Positions 7,748-13,655 of a DNA stretch of 13,655 nt are shown piece by piece. The position numbers were made by a program, and so were the translations under genes. Under the pieces are notes generated by a model, which saw only the letters and a program-made list of their open reading frames with translations, did not search any database and was not told the DNA's origin. Positions within the stretch are counted from its first letter, which is position 1; every line of letters begins with the position of its first letter. Origin of the DNA: Frankiales bacterium (GTDB lineage: Bacteria; Actinomycetota; Actinomycetes; Mycobacteriales; SCTD01); NCBI GenBank assembly GCA_025464695.1, contig JAODNQ010000221.1, positions 1 through 13,655 of the forward strand, read 5' to 3'.

Positions 7748-9711
7748 CCACGCTCGACTGCCGCGTGGCCGTCCGGACGGCGGAGGTCCTGAGCCCGGGC
7801 ACGCAGACCGCCGTCCAGGACCTGCCGGGCCGGACCGGGCTGTGGTCGGTGGGCGTCCCGCCGTCGGGGGCGTTCGACGACCTGTCGGCGTCGCTGGCGA
7901 ACCTCGCCGTCGGGAACGACGCGGGCGCCGCCCTGCTCGAGGCCGTGCTGCAGGGGCCCGTCCTGCGCTTCGCGGTCCGCACCCTGGTGTGCCTCACCGG
8001 CGCGGTGACGTCCGCCTCGGTCGACGGCCGGCCGGTGCGCGCCGGGCAGCCGCTGGTCGTGCCCGCCGGCGGGGTGCTCGACGTCGGTCCGCTCGGGCCG
8101 CAGGGCATGCGCGGGTACGTCGCGTTCGCCGGCGGCCTCGACGTCGAGCCGGTCCTCGGCAGCCGCTCCACCTTCTTGCTCGGGAAGTTCGGGGGCCTGT
8201 CCGGCCGCGCCCTGGAGCGCGACGACGTGCTCCCCCTGCGCGACCCCGAGAACTGCGGCGCACCCGTCGACGTCCGCGACCTGCTGCCCGCGCTGACGAG
8301 CACCTGGGAGCTGCGGGTGCTGGCCGGTCCGCACGGCGCCCCCGAGGTGCTCACCGAGGAGGGCGTCGAGGCCTTCTTCGCCACCACCTGGCAGGTCGAC
8401 CACCGGGCCGACCGCACCGGCGTCCGGCTGCTCGGACCCCGCCCGCTCTGGGCGCGGACCGACGGCGGCGACGCCGGCCTGCACCCCAGCAACCTGCACG
8501 ACAGCGCCTACCCGGTCGGCGGGGTGATGCTCTCGGGCGACACCCCCGTCGCCGTCGGACCGGACGGTCCCAGCCTCGGCGGCTTCGTCGTCCCCGCGGT
8601 CGTGGTCACCGCCGACCGCTGGGTGCTCGGCCAGGTCCGGCCCGGTGACACCGTGCGGCTGGTGCCGGTGTCGCCGGAGCAGGCGGACGCCGCGTGGGAG
8701 GCCCGCCTGCAGCGGCGTCCTGCCCGGCCCGCGACGTCCTCGGTCCGCACCACGCGGCCCGACGTCCTGCTCGACCTGCCCGCGGGGGACGGCCGTCCGG
8801 CGCTGACCGTCCGCCGGGCCGGTGACCGCCACGTGCTCGTCGAGTGCGGCGAGCCCGTGCTCGACCTCGCGGTGCGGCTGCAGGTGCACCTGCTGGCCCG
8901 GTCCCTCGCCGACCGGGCACTGCCCGTGACCGAGGCCGTCGAGGGCGTGCGCTCGCTGCTGCTGAAGACCTCCGGCCGGCTGCCCTCCCTGGCCGACGCC
9001 GTCGGCGACGCGTGGTCCACCCTGCCCGACCCCGCCGAGGTCGTGCTGCCCGTCCGCGAGGTCGTCCTGCCGCTGTCCCTCGACGACCCCGCCGCCCAGG
9101 AGGCGGTCGCCCGCTACGCCCGCGGCGTGCGCCCCGACGCGCCCTGGTGCCCCGACAACGTCGAGTTCATCCGGCGGGTCAACGGCCTCGACGAGCGCCC
9201 CGACGTGTTCGACGTCGTGACGCGCGCGGAGTACCTCGTCGTCGGCCTCGGCGACGTGTACCTGGGTGCTCCGGTGGCCGTCCCCCTCGACCCCGCCCAC
9301 CGGCTCGTGACCACCAAGTACGACCCGCCCCGCACCTGGACGCCGGAGAACGCCGTGGGCATCGGGGGCGTGTACCTGTGCGTCTACGGGATGGAGGGCC
9401 CCGGCGGGTACCAGCTCGTCGGCCGCACCGTGCCCGTGTGGCGCAGAGTGGGCGACGGCGAGCCGCCCTGGCTGCTGCGGCTGTTCGACCGGCTGCGCTT
9501 CCGCCCCGTGACGGCGGAAGAGCTGCTCGACCTGCGCGCCGACGTCGCCGCCGGGCGGGCCGACCTCGAGACCCGGCCGTCGACGCTGACCCTCGCGGAC
9601 CTCACCCGCACCCCGACCCCCGAGGCGGAGGCGTTCACCGTGACGCGGCGGCAGGCGTTCGCCGAGGAGCGCGCGCGGTGGTCCCAGGCCGACAGCGCGG
9701 CGTCCTCGTGA
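7744..9711 (+). CDS. Urea/guanidine carboxylase, carboxyltransferase domains only (no biotin carboxylase, no biotin carrier)
   Basis: 655 residues, against about 1200 for full-length urea/guanidine carboxylases. The protein begins directly at the AHS2 (KipA-like) lobe: [17 protein letters not shown] (from 14), then [10 protein letters not shown] (37-46). It continues into the AHS1 (KipI-like) lobe from about residue 340, with [14 protein letters not shown] (about 469-482) and [19 protein letters not shown] (539-557), a stretch diagnostic of urea/guanidine carboxylases. It stops soon after [11 protein letters not shown] (636-646), the linker that in long homologues leads into the biotin carrier domain. 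No ATP-grasp biotin carboxylase and no biotinyl-lysine motif occurs in it or elsewhere in the window. The domain order AHS2-AHS1 and the neighbours argue against 5-oxoprolinase PxpB/PxpC. It probably transfers a carboxyl group to guanidine, using a biotin carrier encoded elsewhere. GTGA overlaps on both sides. Confidence 0.9.
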   Translation: MTTLDCRVAVRTAEVLSPGTQTAVQDLPGRTGLWSVGVPPSGAFDDLSASLANLAVGNDAGAALLEAVLQGPVLRFAVRTLVCLTGAVTSASVDGRPVRAGQPLVVPAGGVLDVGPLGPQGMRGYVAFAGGLDVEPVLGSRSTFLLGKFGGLSGRALERDDVLPLRDPENCGAPVDVRDLLPALTSTWELRVLAGPHGAPEVLTEEGVEAFFATTWQVDHRADRTGVRLLGPRPLWARTDGGDAGLHPSNLHDSAYPVGGVMLSGDTPVAVGPDGPSLGGFVVPAVVVTADRWVLGQVRPGDTVRLVPVSPEQADAAWEARLQRRPARPATSSVRTTRPDVLLDLPAGDGRPALTVRRAGDRHVLVECGEPVLDLAVRLQVHLLARSLADRALPVTEAVEGVRSLLLKTSGRLPSLADAVGDAWSTLPDPAEVVLPVREVVLPLSLDDPAAQEAVARYARGVRPDAPWCPDNVEFIRRVNGLDERPDVFDVVTRAEYLVVGLGDVYLGAPVAVPLDPAHRLVTTKYDPPRTWTPENAVGIGGVYLCVYGMEGPGGYQLVGRTVPVWRRVGDGEPPWLLRLFDRLRFRPVTAEELLDLRADVAAGRADLETRPSTLTLADLTRTPTPEAEAFTVTRRQAFAEERARWSQADSAASS

Positions 9712-11360
9712 CGACCGTCGAGCAGGCGCGCGCGGCGTGCGAGCAGGCCGGCAGGCCCGTCGTCGTCACTGCACTCACGGCGGCACAGGTGGCGGCCGTG
9801 ACCCGGACGTCGCAGGGCCCGCTCGCCGGCGTGCCGTTCGCGGTCAAGGACAACCTCGACGTGCAGGGCGTCCCGACCACCGGCGGCTGTCCCGCGCTGA
9901 CGGAGCCGGCGACGTCGTCGGCGGGTGCGGTGGAGCGGCTGCTCGACGCCGGCGCGGTCCCGGTCGCGAAGACCAACCTCGACCAGTTCGCCACCGGGCT
10001 GGTGGGCACGCGCAGCCCGTTCGGGGCGTGCGCGTCCGTCGCGAGCCCGCTGCACGTGTCAGGCGGCAGCAGCAGCGGAAGCGCCGTCGCCGTCGCCTCG
10101 GGGTTGGTCCCGCTGGCCCTCGGCACCGACACCGCCGGCTCCGGCCGGGTGCCGGCGGCCTTCAACGGCATCGTCGGCTGGAAGCCCACCCGCGGCACCG
10201 TCTCGACGCGGGGCCTGCTGCCCGCCTGCCGCTCCCTCGACTGCGTCACCACGTTGACCCGCACCGTGGCCGAGGCCCGTGCCGCCGCCGACGTCCTCGT
10301 CGCGCACGACCCGCACGACGCGTGGTCCCGCGCGGTGCCGGGCGTCCGGCCGGCCGGGCTCGCGGCGCACGCCCGCGTGGTCGGGGTGCCCTCCGGTCCG
10401 CTCGACCTCGACCCGCTCCACGCCGCCGCGTGGGAGGTCGCGGTCGCCCGGCTCGGCGCCCTGGTCACGGTCGTGCGGGTCGACGTCGAGCCGTTCCTCG
10501 AGGCCGCCCGGCTGCTCTACAGCGGCCCGTGGGTCGCCGAGCGGTACGCCGCCTTCGGTCACCTGCTCGAGCCCGACGGGCCGCACCTCGACCCGAGCGT
10601 GCGGCAGGTGGTGCTCGGCGGCCGCGACGTCCCGGGTCCCGACGTCTTCCGCGGCATCGAACGGCTGGCGCAGCTGCGGGCCGCCAGCGAACCGGTCTGG
10701 GACGACGTCGACGCCCTGCTGCTGCCCGTCACCCCCGGGCACCCGACGCTGGCCGAGGTCGCCGCCGACCCGCTCGGGGTCAACAGCCGGCTCGGCACCT
10801 ACACGAACTTCGTGAACCTGCTCGACCTCGCGGCGGTGACCTTCCCGGCGGAGCGACGTGAGGACGGGCTGCCGTTCGGGGTCCAGCTCGTCGGGCCGGC
10901 CTTCGCCGACGACGCCCTGCTCGAGCTCGCCGGCCGCTGGTGCGGCGAGGAGGTCCGCGGCACGCCGCGCCGGCCGGGGACGACCCTCGTCGCCGTCGTC
11001 GGGGCGCACCTGTCGGGCCTGCCGCTGAACCGCCAGCTGCTCGACGGCGGCGGCCGGCTGCACGCCCGGGCCCGCAGCGCGGGCGGGGCCCGGCTCTACC
11101 GGCTGCCCGGTGCCGGGGTGCCGCGACCCGCGATGGTCATGGCGGACGGGCCGTCGGAGGGCATCGCGCTGGAGGTCTGGGAGCTGCCGCACGCCGGGGT
11201 CGGGCAGCTGGGCGACCTCGTTCCCGCCCCCCTGCGGCTCGGCCGCGTGCCGCTGTCGGACGGCACCGACGTCCTCGGCTTCGTCGGCGACGCGGGCCTG
11301 CTCGACGGTGCTCTCGACGTGACGGCGTCGGGCGGCTGGCGCGCCCACCTTCGCGGCTGA
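9708..11360 (+). CDS. atzF: Allophanate hydrolase
   Basis: 550 residues, GTG start overlapping the carboxylase stop; somewhat shorter than the roughly 600 of characterised AtzF. It hydrolyses allophanate and, via its C-terminal domain, leads to CO2 and ammonia. The N-terminal amidase-signature domain shows the full triad by motif and spacing: Lys47 in FAVKDN, cis-Ser121 in SGGSSSGS (118-125), and nucleophile Ser145 in [25 protein letters not shown] marks the end of the amidase part. The C-terminal domain (about 420-545) begins at [14 protein letters not shown] and contains YRLPG and [17 protein letters not shown], typical of the AtzF C-terminal fold involved in decarboxylating the intermediate. 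It is the last gene of the guanidine operon, followed 6 bases later by a strong hairpin. Confidence 0.94.
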   Translation: MTTVEQARAACEQAGRPVVVTALTAAQVAAVTRTSQGPLAGVPFAVKDNLDVQGVPTTGGCPALTEPATSSAGAVERLLDAGAVPVAKTNLDQFATGLVGTRSPFGACASVASPLHVSGGSSSGSAVAVASGLVPLALGTDTAGSGRVPAAFNGIVGWKPTRGTVSTRGLLPACRSLDCVTTLTRTVAEARAAADVLVAHDPHDAWSRAVPGVRPAGLAAHARVVGVPSGPLDLDPLHAAAWEVAVARLGALVTVVRVDVEPFLEAARLLYSGPWVAERYAAFGHLLEPDGPHLDPSVRQVVLGGRDVPGPDVFRGIERLAQLRAASEPVWDDVDALLLPVTPGHPTLAEVAADPLGVNSRLGTYTNFVNLLDLAAVTFPAERREDGLPFGVQLVGPAFADDALLELAGRWCGEEVRGTPRRPGTTLVAVVGAHLSGLPLNRQLLDGGGRLHARARSAGGARLYRLPGAGVPRPAMVMADGPSEGIALEVWELPHAGVGQLGDLVPAPLRLGRVPLSDGTDVLGFVGDAGLLDGALDVTASGGWRAHLRG

Positions 11361-11366
11361 CCCGGA

Positions 11367-11414
11367 CAGCACGAGGGCCCCGCACCGGACGACCGGTGCG
11401 GAGCCCTCGCGCTG
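11367..11414. terminator. Strong hairpin terminator after atzF
   Basis: CGAGGGCCCCGCACCGG (11372-11388) pairs with 11393-11409 around an ACGA loop, 16 of 17 positions matched (one C/A mismatch). CAGC/GCTG extends the stem after one mismatch. No T-run follows, as is usual in high-GC actinobacteria. It can act on both strands and would also stop any minus-strand transcript coming from the small frame at 11700. Confidence 0.85.
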
Positions 11415-11700
11415 CTGACCGCGCCGGCCGGGGTGCTCGGGTCCGGTGTCGCCGCTGACGGCGTCCTCGACGTCGGCCTCGCTGGCGGTGACGCCGGCCA
11501 GCGCGTCTCCCGCGGCGGTGCCACCGCCGACGGCCTGGGACGGCTGCTCGTCGCCGGGCGCCGGGCCGGAGTCGACGGTGCCGCTGCTGGAGCCGGCTCG
11601 GGCGACGTAGCTGCTCTGGTCGCGGCCGGCGACGTCGGCCTCGGGGTTCGCGTCGGTCTTGACGCCGTCGTTCGGGTCGCGGGGCAGGGGCTCGGTCATG
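11410..11700 (-). CDS. Small acidic low-complexity protein, no stop codon before the terminator
   Basis: An ATG at 11700-11698 on the minus strand has a textbook AGGAG four bases upstream (plus-strand 11705-11709). About 97 codons show near-complete G/C third positions: MTEPLPRDPNDGVKTDANPE, then a Gly/Ala/Ser/Asp-rich, acidic, probably disordered chain. No known family is recognised. No stop codon occurs in any minus-strand frame from here to about 11137, so the frame runs straight through the 11367-11414 hairpin and on antisense to atzF, formally to 10059. The coordinates given cover only the part before the hairpin. It lies downstream of the ABC operon on the same strand, beyond that operon's terminator. 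It may be a real gene that lost its stop, or a decayed one. Confidence 0.4.
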
Positions 11701-11710
11701 CGGACTCCTG

Positions 11711-11729
11711 GAGGCGGGGGGCCCGCCTC
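11711..11729. repeat. Perfect 8-bp hairpin next to the small gene's ribosome binding site
   Basis: GAGGCGGG (11711-11718) and CCCGCCTC (11722-11729) form a perfect stem with a three-base loop. On the minus strand it lies directly upstream of the AGGAG of the small frame at 11700, so it could affect its translation or add to termination of the ABC operon. Confidence 0.5.
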
Positions 11730-11749
11730 GAGTGTCGCAGCCGCACGCG

Positions 11750-11780
11750 CGAGGGGCCCCGCACGATGCGGGGCCCCTCG
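11750..11780. terminator. Perfect hairpin terminator of the ABC operon
   Basis: CGAGGGGCCCCGCA (11750-11763) pairs with TGCGGGGCCCCTCG (11767-11780), 14 of 14, with a three-base CGA loop. It begins 11 bases after the ATPase stop codon on the minus strand. Its stem resembles that of the atzF terminator (both open with CGAGGG...CCCCGCAC), so the two may belong to one recurrent terminator type. Confidence 0.88.
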
Positions 11781-11791
11781 TGGTGCGCGCG

Positions 11792-12571
11792 CTACGTGGT
11801 CGCGAGGTGCCGCTCGTGCTGCGCGCGGACGAGGTCCTCGACCTGGCCGCGCAGCGCCAGGAACTCCGGTGTCCGCTTGAGCCGCAGGTCGCGCTCGTCC
11901 CCGAACGGGACGTCGACGACGGCCGCGATGCGGCCCGGGTCGCTGGCCAGGACGACAACGCGCTGGGCCAGGAAGACGGCCTCCTCGACGTCGTGCGTGA
12001 CGAGCACGACGGTCGTGCCGGTGTGCTGCCAGATGCTGCGGAGGAACACCTGCATGTCCTCCTTGATCTGCACGTCGAGGGCGCCGAACGGCTCGTCGAG
12101 CAGCAGCACCTGCGGCTCGCAGGCGAGCGCCCGGGCGATGGCGACGCGCTGCCGCTGACCGCCCGACAGCTCCCGCGGGAGCTTCTGCGCGTAGTCGGTC
12201 AGCCCGACCTCGGCCAGGTACCACTCGACCCGGCGCGCCCGCTCCTGCGAGCCGATGGGCAGCATCTCCAGGCCGAAGCCGACGTTCTTCTCGACCGTGC
12301 GCCAGGGGAACAGCGAGCCCGACTGCAGCACCAGTCCGCGCTCCGGGCCCGGCCCGGTGACGGCGGCGCCGTCGAGCAGCACCTCGCCGGTGGTCGGCTC
12401 GGTCAGGCCGGCCACCACCGACAGCAGCGTGCTCTTGCCCGAGCCGCTCGCGCCGACCAGGACGACCAGCTCGCCGGCCCCGACCTCCAGGTCGATGCCG
12501 TCGAGGATGCGCCGCGGGCCGTAGTCCTTGGTGACGGCCTGCAGCGACAGGGCCCCCTTGCCGGGGCTCAC
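11792..12571 (-). CDS. ABC transporter ATPase, nitrate/sulfonate/taurine type
   Basis: 259 residues, GTG start at 12571 overlapping the permease stop as GTGA. It energises import by ATP hydrolysis on the inner face of the membrane. All motifs are intact: Walker A GASGSGKST (40-48), Q-loop Q83 with LFPWRTVEKNV, signature LSGGQ (135-139), Walker B VLLLDEP (155-161), D-loop ALD and switch His193 in VTHD. The LFPW and LDEPFGALD forms are typical of SsuB/TauB/NrtD-like proteins. The substrate cannot be read from the ATPase. The convergent guanidine operon makes guanidine the leading candidate, but this is inference. TAG stop at 11794-11792, then a perfect terminator. Confidence 0.93.
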   Translation of the reverse strand: MSPGKGALSLQAVTKDYGPRRILDGIDLEVGAGELVVLVGASGSGKSTLLSVVAGLTEPTTGEVLLDGAAVTGPGPERGLVLQSGSLFPWRTVEKNVGFGLEMLPIGSQERARRVEWYLAEVGLTDYAQKLPRELSGGQRQRVAIARALACEPQVLLLDEPFGALDVQIKEDMQVFLRSIWQHTGTTVVLVTHDVEEAVFLAQRVVVLASDPGRIAAVVDVPFGDERDLRLKRTPEFLALRGQVEDLVRAQHERHLATT

Positions 12572-13488
12572 GCGGCCCACCGGCCCAGCCGGTCGCGGAG
12601 CAGGCGCAGGGACAGGTCGATGACCAGGCCGATCACCCCGATGACGACGAGGACCGCGAAGATGCGGTCGGTCTGCAGGAAGCGCTGGGCGCGCACGATC
12701 CGGTAGCCGAGCCCCGACGTCGAGGCCAGCAGCTCCGCGACGACCACGAGGTTCCAGGCGGCAGCCGCGTTGACGCGGACGGCGTCGACGATGCCGGGCA
12801 GGGCGTGCGGCAGGACGACCTTGCGCAGCACCTCGCCCCGCCGGGCTCCGAGGGTGGCCGAGACGTCGAGCAGGTCGCGCGGCACGAGCCGCACGCTGTC
12901 GGCGACCATGAGGGTCATGAAGAAGACCGTGCCGATCACGAGCAGGGCGATCTTCGGGGTCTCGCCGAGGCCGAACCAGATGAGCAGCAGCGGGATGAAC
13001 GCGGTCGCGGGCATGTAGCGCAGCAGCCCGACGGCGGGCTCGATCGCGGCCTGGCCCCCCTTGAAGGCACCCATGACGAAGCCGAGCGGCAGGGACAGCG
13101 CCACCGCGATGCCGAACCCGACGGTGACCCGGCGGACCGACGCCCACGTGTCGGGCAGCAGGGTCCCGTCCTTCGCCATGTCGATCCCGGCGGTCAGCAC
13201 GGAGCCCGGGGACGGCAGGAAGGCGGGGTCGACCGCGCCGGTCGCGCTCAGCACCTCCCACAGCACGAGCGGCACGAGGAACGACGCCGTCGACAGCATG
13301 CGCCGACGCAGGGGACTGATGTCCTGCCGCAGCGACCGGCTGCTGGCGGCGCGGCGGGCGGGTGCCCGGCGCGGGAGGTCGTCCCAGCCGTCCCGGCCGC
13401 GGCCGACGTAGCCCTCGGGCACGTAGCGGCGCTTCCTCCGGCTGCGGGTCTGGGCGACCTCCGCCTGCTCGGTCAGGGTGGTGCTCAC
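12568..13488 (-). CDS. ABC transporter permease, nitrate/sulfonate/taurine type, with long basic N-terminal tail
   Basis: 306 residues, GTG start at 13488 overlapping the binding-protein stop as GTGA. After the first helix comes the family hallmark LPSPGSVL (91-98). There are about six hydrophobic segments from residue 66 on, and a well-formed EAA loop (DVSATLGARRGEVLRKVVLP, 208-227) that contacts the ATPase. It is homologous to SsuC/TauC-type subunits and probably forms a homodimeric channel. Unusual is a hydrophilic tail of about 60 residues before the first helix, rich in Arg (RSRRKRR, 15-21). No alternative start with a good ribosome binding site is evident. The substrate is unknown; guanidine is inferred from the neighbourhood. 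Confidence 0.93.
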   Translation of the reverse strand: MSTTLTEQAEVAQTRSRRKRRYVPEGYVGRGRDGWDDLPRRAPARRAASSRSLRQDISPLRRRMLSTASFLVPLVLWEVLSATGAVDPAFLPSPGSVLTAGIDMAKDGTLLPDTWASVRRVTVGFGIAVALSLPLGFVMGAFKGGQAAIEPAVGLLRYMPATAFIPLLLIWFGLGETPKIALLVIGTVFFMTLMVADSVRLVPRDLLDVSATLGARRGEVLRKVVLPHALPGIVDAVRVNAAAAWNLVVVAELLASTSGLGYRIVRAQRFLQTDRIFAVLVVIGVIGLVIDLSLRLLRDRLGRWAA

Positions 13489-13655
13489 GGGGTGGCCTTC
13501 ACGAAGCTGTCGTCGAACAGGCCGTCGAGCGGCGGGGTCTCCTCCGCGAGCCCGGTCTCCTTGAGGAACGTCGCCAGCTGGCTCGCCTCGAAGTCGAGGT
13601 GGGTGCTGTCGCTGCCCGGCGAGAACGTCGCGAGGTTCTGGGCCTTGTCGAAGAT
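13485..13655 (-). CDS. C-terminal end of the ABC transporter substrate-binding protein (cut by right edge)
   Basis: The last 56 residues of a minus-strand gene: it reads IFDKAQNLATFSPGSDSTHL at the window edge and ends FDDSFVKATP, stop TGA at 13487-13485. Position directly upstream of a SsuC-type permease and the C-terminal style (FLKETGLAEETPPLDGLFDDSFVKA) identify it as the periplasmic-type, in actinobacteria usually lipid-anchored, binding protein of this importer. The ligand-binding core and signal peptide lie outside the window, as does the operon promoter, where a second guanidine riboswitch might be found. Confidence 0.85.
   Translation of the reverse strand: MFDKAQNLATFSPGSDSTHLDFEASQLATFLKETGLAEETPPLDGLFDDSFVKATP

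Noticed and set aside
7744..9711. 5-oxoprolinase subunits PxpC-PxpB fused
   Set aside because: The AHS2-AHS1 order, the urea-carboxylase-type [19 protein letters not shown] segment, the carrier linker and the DUF1989/atzF neighbours fit urea/guanidine carboxylase; no PxpA-like gene is present.
11433..12158. Plus-strand frame of about 240 codons between the convergent operons
   Set aside because: It is antisense to the small minus-strand gene and the ATPase and crosses the terminator hairpin; no ribosome binding site or family features.
10059..12224. 721-codon minus-strand frame across the atzF end and the ABC ATPase
   Set aside because: Most of it is antisense to atzF and the ATPase. Only the segment starting at ATG 11700 has its own ribosome binding site, and that part is listed separately.
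1..13655. CRISPR arrays, tRNA or rRNA genes, insertion sequences, attachment sites
   Set aside because: No regular direct repeats, no tRNA-like cloverleaf with CCA-type end, no transposase or integrase motif was seen in either strand.

Overview
This window comes from a very GC-rich (roughly 75%) actinobacterial chromosome. Real genes show an almost exclusive G or C third codon position, many GTG starts (one probable TTG start), strong GGAGG-type ribosome binding sites and GC hairpin terminators without a T-run. The exact genus cannot be read from the sequence; a motile or soil actinomycete is a reasonable guess.

Left part (1-6140), signalling. A minus-strand gene for a secreted protein starts at 227 and runs off the left edge. 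After a 508-bp non-coding or decayed region, a membrane GGDEF-EAL cyclic-di-GMP protein (736-3075) is followed by a PAS-PAS-PAS hybrid histidine kinase with a C-terminal receiver (3181-5424). A spermidine-synthase-like SAM methyltransferase (5421-6140) is coupled to the kinase by a GTGA overlap.

Middle part (6213-11414), guanidine catabolism. A well-conserved guanidine-I (ykkC) riboswitch precedes four tightly overlapping genes: two DUF1989 paralogues (the urea-carboxylase-associated proteins, now known as carboxyguanidine deiminase subunits), a biotin-dependent carboxylase of the urea/guanidine carboxylase family, and allophanate hydrolase. The expected route is guanidine -> carboxyguanidine -> allophanate -> ammonia + CO2. 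The most unusual feature is the carboxylase. It contains only the two carboxyltransferase lobes (AHS2 then AHS1) and lacks both the N-terminal biotin carboxylase and the C-terminal biotin carrier domain, so it must borrow these from another protein or no longer work as a carboxylase.

Right part (11367-13655), uptake. A convergent minus-strand operon encodes a nitrate/sulfonate/taurine-type ABC importer (partial binding protein, permease, ATPase), ending in a perfect hairpin. Transporters of this class often accompany guanidine-I riboswitches, so guanidine uptake is the best inference for its job. Between the two convergent operons lies a cluster of three hairpins and a small, acidic, low-complexity minus-strand reading frame. 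It has a strong ribosome binding site but no stop codon, in any frame, before the terminator hairpin.

Six gene junctions in the window (5421, 7118, 7744, 9708, 12571, 13488) are the same 4-base GTGA overlap, indicating translational coupling throughout.
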